Shown: positions 1 through 9,081, counted from the first letter of the stretch. The stretch: DNA of 64,000 nucleotides from Catenovulum sediminis (GCF_040270295.1 NZ_JBELOE010000281.1); one strand, 5' to 3'. Numbers and translations are program-made. The notes: a model not told the origin generated them from the letters alone.

Positions 1-147
1 ACTTGAAACTTGAAACTTGAAACTTGAAACTTGAAACTTGAAACTTGAAACTTGAAACTTGAAACTTGAAACTTGAAACTTGAAACTTTCTGCTCGTCGC
101 TCGTCGCTCGTCGCTCGTCGCTCGTCGCTCGTCGCTCGTCGCTCGTC
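1..147. repeat. Two adjacent 7-bp tandem repeat arrays
   Basis: Twelve perfect copies of ACTTGAA fill 1-84, with a partial copy to 88. After a short spacer, eight perfect copies of GCTCGTC fill 92-147. Both units are 7 bp although their sequences are unrelated. The arrays lie just past the 3' end of the RDD gene. A 7-bp unit is not a multiple of three, so this is probably non-coding satellite DNA prone to slippage. The first array may continue to the left of the window. Confidence 0.95.
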
Positions 148-154
148 CCTCAAA

Positions 155-682
155 TCACATATAACCTTTCCAATTAACATGCTTGTTCTCTTCTTTACTT
201 AAAACAACAACCTCGGTACCAGACATAATATCGTGCAAAGCGCGTTTTTTACTCCACGGAAAAATAACCCACAGATTACTCAAACCAAACAAAGAAAAGA
301 TCAAGCGCAAAATACATTGCAAATGCGTTAATTTGTCACCATCTAAACTGCGCAACTGCAAACGCCAGGTTTTCATCCCAGCAGTTTGACCACCACGGCG
401 CCAAAACCAAATATAAAATCCAAAAAAGCAGAATATTAAATAAAAACGATAAAGCCAGTTCGTTCGCGCATACTCAGACACATCCATACCCATTGGCAGC
501 TCAATCAACTGCATCGAATTTAAAGCATAAATAAAAGCCAAAGCTAAAGACGAAGCCAACAACATCAAGGCGGTAATAATTAATGCATCATATACCCAAG
601 CACCTAAACGGCGAACAAAACCAGCTCGCTTTGTAATTGGAGAAGTAGAAGGGGCATGAACATGATTTGATTGCGAAGACAT
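155..682 (-). CDS. RDD family membrane protein
   Basis: A 175-residue integral membrane protein of the RDD family. Near the N-terminus it has the family signature: an Arg-rich stretch (RAGFVRRLGAWVYD) with the Arg and Asp residues that name the family, leading into a first hydrophobic helix (about 35-55). A second helix lies at about 75-93, followed by the RRGGQTAGMKTWRLQ stretch typical of the family. A third hydrophobic segment lies at about 125-145, followed by the conserved KRALHDIMSGT motif. The length is usual for short RDD proteins. The family is often described as putative transporters or membrane accessory proteins, and no substrate can be assigned here. It is a single gene transcribed away from the tRNA. 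Confidence 0.85.
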   Translation of the reverse strand: MSSQSNHVHAPSTSPITKRAGFVRRLGAWVYDALIITALMLLASSLALAFIYALNSMQLIELPMGMDVSEYARTNWLYRFYLIFCFFGFYIWFWRRGGQTAGMKTWRLQLRSLDGDKLTHLQCILRLIFSLFGLSNLWVIFPWSKKRALHDIMSGTEVVVLSKEENKHVNWKGYM

Positions 683-868
683 AAAATATACTTACTAAAA
701 ACAAGCTGCGAATAAGGCCATATATAATACGGTTTATCACGCATACTGCAATTTAATATAAGCTTGCATGAAATTTAATCAAACAAACATAAAAATTAAA
801 AAAACTACTTGCCAGAAACACTTAGCTTTGTATAATGCGCGTCACTCTTTCGAGTTATCTCCCCCAGT

Positions 869-955
869 GCCTGGGTGGCGAAATTGGTAGACGCAGCGGA
901 TTCAAAATCCGCCGGAGTAACATCCGTGACGGTTCGAGTCCGTCCCTAGGCACCA
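869..955 (+). tRNA. tRNA-Leu (anticodon CAA)
   Basis: An 87-nt tRNA including an encoded 3' CCA. The acceptor stem GCCTGGG pairs with CCTAGGC, with one G-U pair. The D-arm contains GGTAGACGC. The anticodon loop is TTCAAAA between GCGGA and TCCGC, giving anticodon CAA, which reads UUG. There is a long variable arm as expected of a class II leucine tRNA, and a T-loop GGTTCGAGTCC. It appears to be a single tRNA gene. Confidence 0.97.
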
Positions 956-1000
956 TATTCAAACAAAAAAATTTTGATAAAAATCATCTAATTAAAGAAA

Positions 1001-1017
1001 CTAAGATTAAATCTTAG
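1001..1017 (+). terminator. Short hairpin downstream of tRNA-Leu
   Basis: A perfect 7-bp stem (CTAAGAT / ATCTTAG) with a 3-nt loop lies 45 nt past the tRNA. It has no T-run after it, so it may be a processing or weak termination hairpin rather than a strong terminator. Confidence 0.3.
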
Positions 1018-1104
1018 TAACTGAAAATAATCTATCAATTTTTCCTAATTTATCTGTTACGTCCATTGCCACCCCAGCAATTAATCTGAAGCTATAATAT
1101 GAAC

Positions 1105-1257
1105 CTATTTCGTTTGAAGCTTGTTTAAATATGCGTCACACCAGTCAATTTGAGCATTTAAAGTCATAATCCCTTTTCTCAATGTCATATAAACCAGAGC
1201 ATCAAGTGGTTTAAATATCGTTAGGCCTCTGTTTACCAATCGATACCCAAAATACAT
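1105..1257 (-). pseudogene. Possible remnant of a PadR-like regulator (C-terminal fragment)
   Basis: On the minus strand a 50-codon open stretch from an ATG at 1257 to a TAG at 1105 encodes a peptide with LVYMTLRKGIMTLNAQIDW and then CDAYLNKL. This pattern resembles the C-terminal helix of PadR-family regulators (aromatic-LRRG-...-WCDE..L). No winged-helix N-terminal half is found upstream in any frame, and the frame is closed by a stop a few codons before the ATG. It may be a decayed gene or a chance reading frame. The rest of the gap from 956 to 1454 holds only AT-rich sequence and presumably the promoter of the PEP-CTERM gene. Confidence 0.25.
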
Positions 1258-1454
1258 TGAATTGAAAAGTTGCTTAGCGTTTTATATTACTCGTTGACCA
1301 TTACACATAAAACTGTCAGCTTTTTTTACATTAAAACGCGGGGATATCAATAAATAACTCCATGTAACTGAAAAGTATAATAAAAATAAAGTGGCCCTTT
1401 TTTTGCTTTGACTTTTGTTTGTTAAATTTTTCAAAAGCAGGATTGCTAATTCTA

Positions 1455-3605
1455 ATGATAAACCCCGATTCGCCTCTAAACCAACCCTTAAAAAACCCTA
1501 ATCACTCTAGTTTTTTGTGTTCAATACTATTCGCGTTTGTTTTTTTTAATACCCAACCTGTGTTCGCCACGCCAACTTGTGAGCCAATTCCTTCTCCACT
1601 AATTGGAACATATACTATAAGTGCGAGTGAGTGCAGGAGTAACGCGACAGCACTCGATATCTTTGGTCAACTATACAATAGGGGGACTGTTACCAATACA
1701 AGTGACGGTGATATCAATATCGGTTCAGGCTTTACAGGCGAATTTTACAACGAAAATACCCTAATTAATTATGGGCGTATCGTTAGTCAAGCGTTCTATT
1801 TTGAAAATGATAAAACGTTTATCAACGAAGGGACGATGAATTACGCTGGCGGGGTTGTGAGCAATTTAGGTGAGACTAATAACAAGGGGGATATGACCGT
1901 TAGCTTCTTTTCAGAATACCATAATGAGGGGACTGTAACCAATCAGGGTAATTTTATGAATGATGGTCATTTTTTCAACACTGGCAACATAGCAAATACA
2001 GGTGCTTTTATAAATAATGGTATATTGGGTTACCCGTACTTGAGTTATGGTGTCCCTATTGTCAACGACATTGCTAACAGCGGCATCTTAATCAATAACG
2101 ACAACCTCAGTAGCACGACTATAACTAACACTGGGGCGCTGACAAACAACGGTACGTTAACGAATACTGATGCTTTTACCAATAGTGGAACCATAACTAA
2201 CGATGGTATCTTACTCAGTGGAAACACTCTGACCAATTATGGCACCATAACTAATAGTGGCTCATTTAGCTTTAATGAAGATGAAGAGTATCTCTCTATC
2301 GCGAGGTTAGACAACGCGGGTATTTTAAATAATACAAGTGATGGTGTTTTAAATTGGAATACAAACGCCCTGATTATTAATAGTGATACAATCGAAAACC
2401 ATGGTGATATCAATATCGGTTCAGGCCTTACAGGCGAATTTTATAACGAAAATACCCTAACCAATTATGGGCGTATTGTAAGTCAAGCCTTCCATTTTGC
2501 AAACGATAAAACGTTTAACAACGAAGGGACGATGCATTACGCTGAAGGTATTGTGAGTAATTTAGGCGAGACCGATAACAAGGGGGGTATGACCGTTGGC
2601 CTATTTTCAGAATACCATAATGAGGGGACTGTAACCAACCAAGGTAATTTTATTAATGATGGTCGCTTTATCAACACTGGCAATATAGTAAACACGGGTG
2701 CTTTTGTAAATAACGGTACCTTGGATAACCCGTACGTGAGTTTCGGTGTCCCTATTGTCAACGAAATTGCCAATAGCGGTATCTTAGTAAATAACGGCGA
2801 CCTCAGTAGCAAGACTATAACCAACAGTGGTACTTTGACGAACAACGGTACGCTAACGAATGCCGATGCTCTTAACAATAATGGCATATTGGATAACCAA
2901 GGTACGATTCACGTAAATGTCAATGCGAGTATCAACAATACAGGCGGCGTCGTTAATAATGCCGGCACCATTGAGTATGCTGGGTCTTCTTTGCTAGATG
3001 GTACCCTTCACAACAGTGGGATTATCCATATTAGCCCAGAGGAGGTGTTAACGTTGTCGGGTAACCTATCTGGCTCAGGTAGTTTTGTCGGTGACACCTA
3101 CTTAAATGATATTACAATTAATCCGGGTAATAGTCCGGGACAATTAAGCTTCACTGACAGCATTTGGGATGACGTTGTTTTAAACATTGAATTTGGTCGT
3201 GCTTCGGATGGCAGCTTATTATTTGATAGTATTTTTATCGACGGTGATCTGACTTTGTTTAATCCGATAAGTCTTAGCTTTAATTTGCTCGATGGCCTAA
3301 GTTGGGATGATTTGAGTGGTACGTCGTTTGACTTCTTTGCGGTTGCCGGCAATGTCGCAGATGCTGATGGTGCGCCATTGGCGATTACTGAATGGTTTAA
3401 TGGTTTAAGCGATGGTATGAATATAAGTATCACGACCTTAAGCGAGGGCTGGTCGTTTGCGTTGAATTTTGTTGATGATTCAGGTTCATCTGATGGTGAG
3501 TCCAATTCTTCAAGTCGACCCACTGCAGTGCCTGAACCAAGTACTCTAGCTTTGTACTTCATTGCAATATTCACATTATTTTTGTGGCGTCGCCGAGCCA
3601 TTTAA
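1455..3605 (+). CDS. Repeat-rich PEP-CTERM surface protein
   Basis: A secreted protein of about 716 residues. The N-terminal signal peptide has its hydrophobic core SILFAFVFFNTQPVFA. The body is made of short Asn/Thr/Gly-rich repeats (N-x-GTxTN, NTGxxxNNG) that should fold as a beta-solenoid, as in adhesin passenger domains. The C-terminus is a canonical PEP-CTERM sorting signal: VPEPST, a hydrophobic helix, then WRRRAI. Family knowledge says exosortase cuts such signals at the envelope, and a PrsT-like gene of the same system lies at 61861. A block of about 155 residues occurs twice, at an offset of 232 codons (DNA 1707-2172 and 2403-2868). The frame opens with a TTG at 1419, but the ATG at 1455 is preferred because an AGGA lies upstream. 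The function is inferred to be surface structure or biofilm. Confidence 0.8.
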   Translation: MINPDSPLNQPLKNPNHSSFLCSILFAFVFFNTQPVFATPTCEPIPSPLIGTYTISASECRSNATALDIFGQLYNRGTVTNTSDGDINIGSGFTGEFYNENTLINYGRIVSQAFYFENDKTFINEGTMNYAGGVVSNLGETNNKGDMTVSFFSEYHNEGTVTNQGNFMNDGHFFNTGNIANTGAFINNGILGYPYLSYGVPIVNDIANSGILINNDNLSSTTITNTGALTNNGTLTNTDAFTNSGTITNDGILLSGNTLTNYGTITNSGSFSFNEDEEYLSIARLDNAGILNNTSDGVLNWNTNALIINSDTIENHGDINIGSGLTGEFYNENTLTNYGRIVSQAFHFANDKTFNNEGTMHYAEGIVSNLGETDNKGGMTVGLFSEYHNEGTVTNQGNFINDGRFINTGNIVNTGAFVNNGTLDNPYVSFGVPIVNEIANSGILVNNGDLSSKTITNSGTLTNNGTLTNADALNNNGILDNQGTIHVNVNASINNTGGVVNNAGTIEYAGSSLLDGTLHNSGIIHISPEEVLTLSGNLSGSGSFVGDTYLNDITINPGNSPGQLSFTDSIWDDVVLNIEFGRASDGSLLFDSIFIDGDLTLFNPISLSFNLLDGLSWDDLSGTSFDFFAVAGNVADADGAPLAITEWFNGLSDGMNISITTLSEGWSFALNFVDDSGSSDGESNSSSRPTAVPEPSTLALYFIAIFTLFLWRRRAI
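1707..2868 (+). repeat. Internal duplication within the PEP-CTERM gene
   Basis: Two near-identical DNA blocks of about 465 bp start with GGTGATATCAATATCGG at 1707 and 2403 (offset 696 bp). They carry the same series of GTMTN-like protein repeats with scattered substitutions. This is an in-frame segmental duplication. Confidence 0.85.
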
Positions 3606-3612
3606 AAATGAA

Positions 3613-3629
3613 AGGCGCTGTTAGCGCCT
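3613..3629. terminator. Hairpin between convergent PEP-CTERM and LacI genes
   Basis: A perfect 7-bp stem AGGCGCT / AGCGCCT with loop GTT. On the minus strand it is followed by TTCATTTTTA, so it probably ends the lacI-type transcript. It may also serve the plus-strand PEP-CTERM gene. Confidence 0.6.
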
Positions 3630-3659
3630 CATCTTAATCTGTGCATGTTAAATCTTTGG

Positions 3660-4688
3660 CTAACGAAGTTGCTTTTCACTCGGGCTGGCGCAGGATTCAC
3701 GTGTGACCAATTCACAAGGTATTTGAATGCGAGTATTAAAAGATTTGGGGTGGTTAAGTTTATTAATCAGCAACCGGGCTGCTTCTTCGCCAATTTCGTA
3801 AGGTTGCTGTTTAATAACGGTAATCGGCACTTTAAAAAACTCTGCATTCGGGATTTCTTCAAAGCCTAATAACGAAACACGGTCGGGAATGCTAATATCG
3901 GCATCGTTTAATGTTTTTAACACATCAATGGTAATGGCAATTTGCTGGGTAAAAAATGCGGTCGGTGGTGTATCCGATTTTAAAATTTCAAGCGGACAGC
4001 GCTGTAAACCTGTTTGCCGGTTCCAGTAAACGATTAAATCTTCATTAACCGTCAGGTTAAACTTATTATGCGCTTCTACAAAACCCTGAAACTTATCGTG
4101 TCTTGATTTCACCGTTTCAAACTGCTGTGTCACAAAACATATTTGTTTGTGGCCCAATTCCAGCAGGTATTTGGTCGCTTCACACGAGGCGCGTTTATAG
4201 TCGGCAACCACAACACTGGTATCACAATCTTCGTGCTCTAACTGAAACTGAATGACAGGCACAGTATTGCGCGAGGTTTCTTCGATAAGTGATGCATTGG
4301 TTCCGCATGAGGCAATAACGATACCGTCAACGTTTAACAGGCAGAGTGCTTTAATGGCACTTTCTTCTGTTTTGGGGTCAAAATCGGTATTGTAGATAAT
4401 CAGATCATAACCATGATTTTTGCAATAATCGTCCATACCGCGAATTGCTTGCCCGGTGTAATTACTTGAGATATCCCTAACAATCACACCCAGCGTGCGG
4501 GTTTTATTGGTTTTAAGGCTGCGCGCAATGTTGTTTGGCACATAGTTCAGTTCTTCGACTGCTTTTTGAATTCGCAAGCGTGTCTCTAACGACATAAAAT
4601 CAAAACGTCCGTTTAAAAATTGTGAAGCCGTGCTTTTTGAAACACCGGCTTTTGTCGCTACATCTATTAATCTTACTTTTTTATTCAT
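3660..4688 (-). CDS. LacI-family transcriptional regulator of the alginate locus
   Basis: A 342-residue LacI/GalR-type repressor. The N-terminal helix-turn-helix (residues 5-25, with VATKAGVSKSTASQFLNG) and the hinge (NYVPNNIARSLKTNKTRTLG) are intact. They are followed by a periplasmic-binding-protein-like effector domain (from about residue 62, GVIVRDISSNYTGQAIRG). The length is standard. It is the last gene of the left arm, 69 bp after the PL7 lyase. The likely operators are the CGGTTTA(T/G) sites between the TonB receptor and the SDR gene. The inducer is not visible, but by context it would be an alginate-derived sugar acid. Confidence 0.9.
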   Translation of the reverse strand: MNKKVRLIDVATKAGVSKSTASQFLNGRFDFMSLETRLRIQKAVEELNYVPNNIARSLKTNKTRTLGVIVRDISSNYTGQAIRGMDDYCKNHGYDLIIYNTDFDPKTEESAIKALCLLNVDGIVIASCGTNASLIEETSRNTVPVIQFQLEHEDCDTSVVVADYKRASCEATKYLLELGHKQICFVTQQFETVKSRHDKFQGFVEAHNKFNLTVNEDLIVYWNRQTGLQRCPLEILKSDTPPTAFFTQQIAITIDVLKTLNDADISIPDRVSLLGFEEIPNAEFFKVPITVIKQQPYEIGEEAARLLINKLNHPKSFNTRIQIPCELVTRESCASPSEKQLR

Positions 4689-4708
4689 TTATATTGCTAC
4701 CTTGCTTG

Positions 4709-4732
4709 CTGGCATCTGTAAACTGATGCCAG
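4709..4732 (-). terminator. Hairpin between the PL7 and LacI genes
   Basis: A perfect 8-bp stem CTGGCATC / GATGCCAG with an 8-nt loop lies in the 69-bp gap downstream of the lyase. There is no T-run, so it may be an attenuating or mRNA-stabilising hairpin that sets the lyase apart from the regulator. Confidence 0.35.
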
Positions 4733-4757
4733 AAGTTGGTTTTAATTTATATCACAG

Positions 4758-5903
4758 TTATTCGGTCATCGCTTTGGGCGCACTAAGCTGCAAGTGTGAA
4801 AATGTTACGCTGGTATAATTGCCATCCGCTTTATCGGTTTGCCAGTCGCCCGTCCCCGGACACGCAGGGTAGCGAAAGCTGGGGGCATCCTTGGTGCTGC
4901 ACTGGTTGTATGCACCGGCTTTAAAAAATAACCAGTCTTTTAAGTAACCTTGCGGATGATCATACTGATCAATATCGCCGTTTGCATCTTGATTATTCGC
5001 TAAATTTATTTTGTGTTTAACCGTCGGATGATTTTCTGATGAAAACTCCAAGTACATAGTATCGCCATATACGTTTACTATGTAACTAAACTCTTCACCC
5101 AATGCAATGCCTTTGGCACCCGGATCTTCATCACTTTCCCAACCATGGCCCCATACTGGGTAATCAATATCGATACGGTTGGGATCATCTTTGACTAGAT
5201 TTCGTTCATAATTCCAAAATACTGAACCAGTTGCATGATGCGGAAATTTTTTGTAATAAATTTTAAGTGGCTCATTGCCCCAGCCAAAACCTGAGCCTTC
5301 TTCTTTTATCTCGTCTAATTTGCCAGCATGAATTTGTCCAACCACAACAGAATAGGCAGGTGGTTTGTCGGCATATTTAGCATTTAAAGAAACATGATTA
5401 ACTTTTAAGCTGGCTTCCATGCGTGCGCCCACCGAGGCAAATTGTTCTGCTTGCGGGTGTGAAGCTAAGGCAAAATAACTTTTCGGGTTACGCTCACCGA
5501 CTTTATCATCTGTATCTTCGTCAAATACCTGTCTCAATTCGCTGCGAGTGTTGGTTGAATTCGGGGTGGTAATCGCTTTATTCGGGGATGCAAAAACCAT
5601 ATGTTGGTTGTCATCCAGATAAAAATAGTTGGCAATTTGATAGCTTGCTAAATCTTTGGCACTGATGGTGTCGGCATTGCCACTTTGGTCTAAATCGAGT
5701 GGGATGGTTAAATTCCATTTACTCAGGTCAAAAACCTGTCCGGGTGTTTTGTGTGCGCTACTGGTTTTGCTGTTCGCGCTTGTAGTGCTGGCAGATAAAG
5801 CTGTGTTTGTCGGTTCAGCAGTATGACTTGTACAGGCTGTTAAGCTAACCAGTCCGGTGACCGTTGCCATACAGGCAAGGCGTGTTTGCTTTAAAGTAAT
5901 CAT
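4758..5903 (-). CDS. Polysaccharide lyase family 7 alginate lyase (lipoprotein)
   Basis: Predicted alginate lyase of the PL7 beta-jelly-roll family, which cuts alginate by beta-elimination. The three family signature regions are visible: RSELR (residues 120-124), QIH (190-192) and the C-terminal FFKAGAYNQ. A signal peptide ends in a lipobox (VSLTAC, Cys24), so the enzyme should be membrane-anchored and face the periplasm or the surface. A Ser/Thr-rich linker follows. The frame begins at 5918, but the ATG at 5903 is chosen because a GGAG lies 9 nt before it. It sits between the TonB receptor and the LacI gene on the same strand. Confidence 0.9.
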   Translation of the reverse strand: MITLKQTRLACMATVTGLVSLTACTSHTAEPTNTALSASTTSANSKTSSAHKTPGQVFDLSKWNLTIPLDLDQSGNADTISAKDLASYQIANYFYLDDNQHMVFASPNKAITTPNSTNTRSELRQVFDEDTDDKVGERNPKSYFALASHPQAEQFASVGARMEASLKVNHVSLNAKYADKPPAYSVVVGQIHAGKLDEIKEEGSGFGWGNEPLKIYYKKFPHHATGSVFWNYERNLVKDDPNRIDIDYPVWGHGWESDEDPGAKGIALGEEFSYIVNVYGDTMYLEFSSENHPTVKHKINLANNQDANGDIDQYDHPQGYLKDWLFFKAGAYNQCSTKDAPSFRYPACPGTGDWQTDKADGNYTSVTFSHLQLSAPKAMTE

Positions 5904-5965
5904 TTTTTTGTGCTCCATTTAACTTGGCTTACAACAACAGGTTGTGAATGGCGGCAGAGAAAAAG

Positions 5966-6014
5966 CAAAAATCCAGGAGGCAAGACAAGGGGGGAAGCCT
6001 ACCTCCCAGATTTT
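5966..6014 (-). terminator. Terminator-like hairpin after the TonB receptor
   Basis: On the minus strand, arms around GCCTACCTCC and AGGAGGC can pair imperfectly and are followed by ATTTTTGCTTTTT. It lies in the 126-bp gap between the receptor and the lyase. It may reduce, rather than stop, read-through into the lyase gene. Confidence 0.4.
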
Positions 6015-6029
6015 TACTAAAAATTGTGG

Positions 6030-8930
6030 TTAAAACTTACCGCGTACACCAAAGGTAATACGGCGATCGGCTTCACTGTATAACCAAGGGCTGTCGAGCT
6101 CGGTGACTTGACGAATTGGCTCACCTGTTAAGTTAACGGCATTCGCTATCACGGTGAAATGTTCATTGACATCGTAGCTGGCAGAAACGTCGAACTGACC
6201 ACGTGAATCCCGATAGTTATTCCCTAATGTTGGGTCAAAGAAAGGGGCATCCGGATCGGTTCGGTTGTATATACCAGTGGCAAGTGCACCGACTGGACGA
6301 ACACGTTTTTCATCTTGGCTATCTAGATATTTGTCACGCCAGTTATAGGCGACACGTAGCTGAATACCATCACTTTCCCAATAAATCTGACCATTGAAGG
6401 TATGGTTTGAGATATTCAGTAGCGGGTTGCCATCAGGTTGTTCACTGTCGGCATAGGTGTAGTTAGTTGCAAAACCTAAACCTGGAATAAAGTCTAATTG
6501 TTGCTGGTACGCTAATTCTAATCCGACAACTTCACCGCTGCCGCCGTTCACGTCGGTATCTATTACAATACCGGTCAAGCCGGCATCGCGCTGCGCTTCA
6601 ACATAGGCTAAATCTTGGTTGCCGGTTGCGTATGTTACGTCAGATTGGCTCACGCCGGCTGTATCCAACAAACAAACATTGACGTATTCTGTGACGTTTT
6701 GCCCTGTGATAGTATCCGGATCGGCAACACATGAGCTGCTGCTAACGGTAAAAGATTGTACATCTTTATAGAAAATCGCCGCGGAGGCCATCCCCCCATT
6801 GGCAAAATAATGCTCAGCTGAGAAGTCATATTGAGTAACACGGTAAGGGTCTAATTTATACGAACCTTGAGTCCCCGTTACCAGTGAGTTATCGACACTT
6901 AGGGCAGGGCTTAATTCGCCAAAGTCGGCGCGGCGCATAACTTTTGCCGCAGCAAAACGCAAGATGGTTTCATCACTTAGGTTATAGCTTAGGTTTAAGC
7001 TGGGTAAAAAGTCAGAATAGTCATACTGGCCTGTTTCATCATAGGTACTTGAAACCAGTTCTGTTGCAACATAACGCGCGCCAACCACCGCGGTAATATA
7101 ATCAAAATCTAAATTAAACTGAGTGTACAAGGCTTGCGTTTTTTCATTGATGTTAGCGTATGAACCTGTATTGCGAACCATGTTGTCGTCTAAGCTGCCG
7201 GTTAATGCATGGCTACTGCCATCTAGCATTTGTTTAACTCTGTCGTAAGTACCATTAATGTCGTACGCTAACAATGCACCATCGTATACCCAATAATGGG
7301 TTAGGGCGTTATTGCCGGAAATGCCGTTTTGTTCAAATGAATTTGCGTGGTTAATTTCTTTAAATCCGCCGTATGCGTCATCAAATTCGTCGGCCCAAGT
7401 TGGTCGCACAACCCCATTGTATGAAACACTGGTTTGCAGGTTTTTCAGCTCGCTGCCATTGTTGCGTAAATCATGTCTGTCCAGTTCGTAGTCTCTATCT
7501 GTTGTGCGCACACCGGCTTTGACAGAGCGGATAAATTCGATACCAAAAGGTTCGCTGTATTCAAGGTCGAGCCGCATCGCAGTTTCTTCATTATCTATCG
7601 TATATCTTTGGTGGGTAAATTGGCGAATGGCCAAATTATCTGGATTTAACAAGGCATCAGAGTCTGAGAAGGCGATACCAGGTACTTTATCACCCTCTTG
7701 TGTCATGGTAATGGTAAACAAATGTTCTGTAATTGTACCGTCTGCTTCGTATTGTTCACGCGAAATGGGGCGTAAATTAAATTCTGATTTGGTGCGTAAG
7801 GCTTCCGATTTAGTGTAAGCCACTTCGCCGGATACTTTCAGTTGATCGGTTAACTGAAATTCGCCTCCAAGCGCGTTTGAAGTCGATTCGTTGGTGGTAA
7901 AATCTGCCCAGGTTTTGGGTTGCACAAAAACACTGCCCGAGCCAAAGTTATGTAATTGGCCGTGGTTGTCACCGTATGCATTGTTGAGTACTAAATCAGA
8001 ATAATCTTTGCTGTCATTGAGTACTGAGTAGGCTTCTTGTCCACCGTCCAGTTCGGTTGCATTGATATCTAAATAGACAAAACCTTCTAACTCTTTTGGT
8101 GCCCACTGCAATGAGATACCGTATGCGGTGCGGTCGCGTTTTTCTGTTTTTTGTTCAGCGGTATTCTGGCTTCGGACTAAAAAGTTACCGCCAGCGTTGT
8201 TGGCTTGTTCGCTGATGCCGTCGCCGTCTAAATCTAATTCTGTTGGGGTCACTAGGTTAAAAAATTCATCGCGGCGTAAAGTTCTGTCTTGTACGGCTAA
8301 AATGGCGGACGCACCAAATGAACCCGCATCACCTAGATCCCAGTTTGTGCCTGCTGATATGTTAAAGCGGGGTGCCCAGTTTTCGGTTTTATCGGCATAT
8401 TCAGCATCTAAAGTAAAAGCGACCAGTGGTTCTTTTAATTCAAGTGGGCGAACGGTTTTCATATTAATGGTACCGCCCAGAGCACCTTCTATCATTTCCG
8501 GCGTAGGTGATTTAATCACTTCTACGGTTTTTAAAAAGGTAGAAGGAAAATCTTCTAAGCTGATGCCGCCGCGGCCACTGCCAGAAGTTGAACGACCATT
8601 AAGTTCAACCCGGTTTTGTGAAATACCACGAATGGTGACAGACTCGCCGACACCAAAATTTGAGCTAATGGATACCCCGGTAATACGTTGCAGCGCTTCT
8701 GCAATATTATTATCTGGTAGTTTGCCAATGTCTTCAGCCACGACCGCATCTACAATGCGCGTATTAAAGCGTTTTTGCCGAGCTGATTCAGCCATACTGC
8801 CAGCTAAACCTTTTACTTCGATAACTTCTACGTTTTCATTTTGTGCATCTTGAGCTTGTGCCATTAAAGGCAATCCCATTGTTGATGCAGATAAAATTGC
8901 TAGGGTTAGTTTAGATAATTTTTTGTTCAT
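6030..8930 (-). CDS. TonB-dependent receptor (alginate oligosaccharide uptake)
   Basis: Outer-membrane receptor of about 966 residues that would import oligosaccharides using TonB energy. It has a signal peptide (MNKKLSKLTLAILSAST, cleavage after AQA) and then a plug domain with AEDIGKLPDNNIAEALQRI and the TIRGIS motif. The remainder is a long beta-barrel ending in ITFGVRGKF, with the terminal Phe expected for barrel insertion. The plug sequence is of the type found in Alteromonadales carbohydrate-uptake receptors. The start at 8930 is preferred over 8945 because GGAG lies 9 nt upstream. It heads the left arm and faces the operator region. The alginate substrate is inferred from the flanking PL7 and PL6 lyases. 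Confidence 0.9.
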   Translation of the reverse strand: MNKKLSKLTLAILSASTMGLPLMAQAQDAQNENVEVIEVKGLAGSMAESARQKRFNTRIVDAVVAEDIGKLPDNNIAEALQRITGVSISSNFGVGESVTIRGISQNRVELNGRSTSGSGRGGISLEDFPSTFLKTVEVIKSPTPEMIEGALGGTINMKTVRPLELKEPLVAFTLDAEYADKTENWAPRFNISAGTNWDLGDAGSFGASAILAVQDRTLRRDEFFNLVTPTELDLDGDGISEQANNAGGNFLVRSQNTAEQKTEKRDRTAYGISLQWAPKELEGFVYLDINATELDGGQEAYSVLNDSKDYSDLVLNNAYGDNHGQLHNFGSGSVFVQPKTWADFTTNESTSNALGGEFQLTDQLKVSGEVAYTKSEALRTKSEFNLRPISREQYEADGTITEHLFTITMTQEGDKVPGIAFSDSDALLNPDNLAIRQFTHQRYTIDNEETAMRLDLEYSEPFGIEFIRSVKAGVRTTDRDYELDRHDLRNNGSELKNLQTSVSYNGVVRPTWADEFDDAYGGFKEINHANSFEQNGISGNNALTHYWVYDGALLAYDINGTYDRVKQMLDGSSHALTGSLDDNMVRNTGSYANINEKTQALYTQFNLDFDYITAVVGARYVATELVSSTYDETGQYDYSDFLPSLNLSYNLSDETILRFAAAKVMRRADFGELSPALSVDNSLVTGTQGSYKLDPYRVTQYDFSAEHYFANGGMASAAIFYKDVQSFTVSSSSCVADPDTITGQNVTEYVNVCLLDTAGVSQSDVTYATGNQDLAYVEAQRDAGLTGIVIDTDVNGGSGEVVGLELAYQQQLDFIPGLGFATNYTYADSEQPDGNPLLNISNHTFNGQIYWESDGIQLRVAYNWRDKYLDSQDEKRVRPVGALATGIYNRTDPDAPFFDPTLGNNYRDSRGQFDVSASYDVNEHFTVIANAVNLTGEPIRQVTELDSPWLYSEADRRITFGVRGKF

Positions 8931-9027
8931 GTTTTGTGTCTCCAAGTAGTGAGCCTGCTAAACACTCGTAAGCTTCTGCTACAACATTGAAGTTAAATAC
9001 CAAGTGTTCTTGGACAATTAATTTGTA

Positions 9028-9043
9028 ACTAAATCGGTTTAGT
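9028..9043. promoter_or_regulatory. LacI-type operator candidate 1
   Basis: ACTAAATCGGTTTAGT has perfectly symmetrical 6-bp arms (ACTAAA / TTTAGT) around a central CG, as LacI-family operators do. It lies 98 bp upstream of the TonB receptor start. Confidence 0.65.
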
Positions 9044-9065
9044 CTGTATTTAAAAAATTTTAATA

Positions 9066-9081
9066 ACTAAATCGGTTTATC
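9066..9081. promoter_or_regulatory. LacI-type operator candidate 2
   Basis: ACTAAATCGGTTTATC repeats candidate 1 in the same orientation, 38 bp further on. The pair may allow cooperative binding at the receptor promoter. Confidence 0.6.

Noticed and set aside
1..147. CRISPR array
   Set aside because: The 7-bp units are directly adjacent with no spacers; no cas genes are present.
835..1017. 60-codon plus-strand reading frame across the tRNA
   Set aside because: It runs through tRNA-Leu and ends in the hairpin after it; a chance frame.
3098..3601. 167-codon minus-strand frame opposite the PEP-CTERM gene end
   Set aside because: The plus strand has a clear sorting signal in this stretch; the antisense frame is a by-product of the codon pattern.
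8128..8853. 241-codon plus-strand frame opposite the TonB receptor
   Set aside because: It is antisense to the conserved plug domain of a well-supported gene and shows no recognisable motifs.
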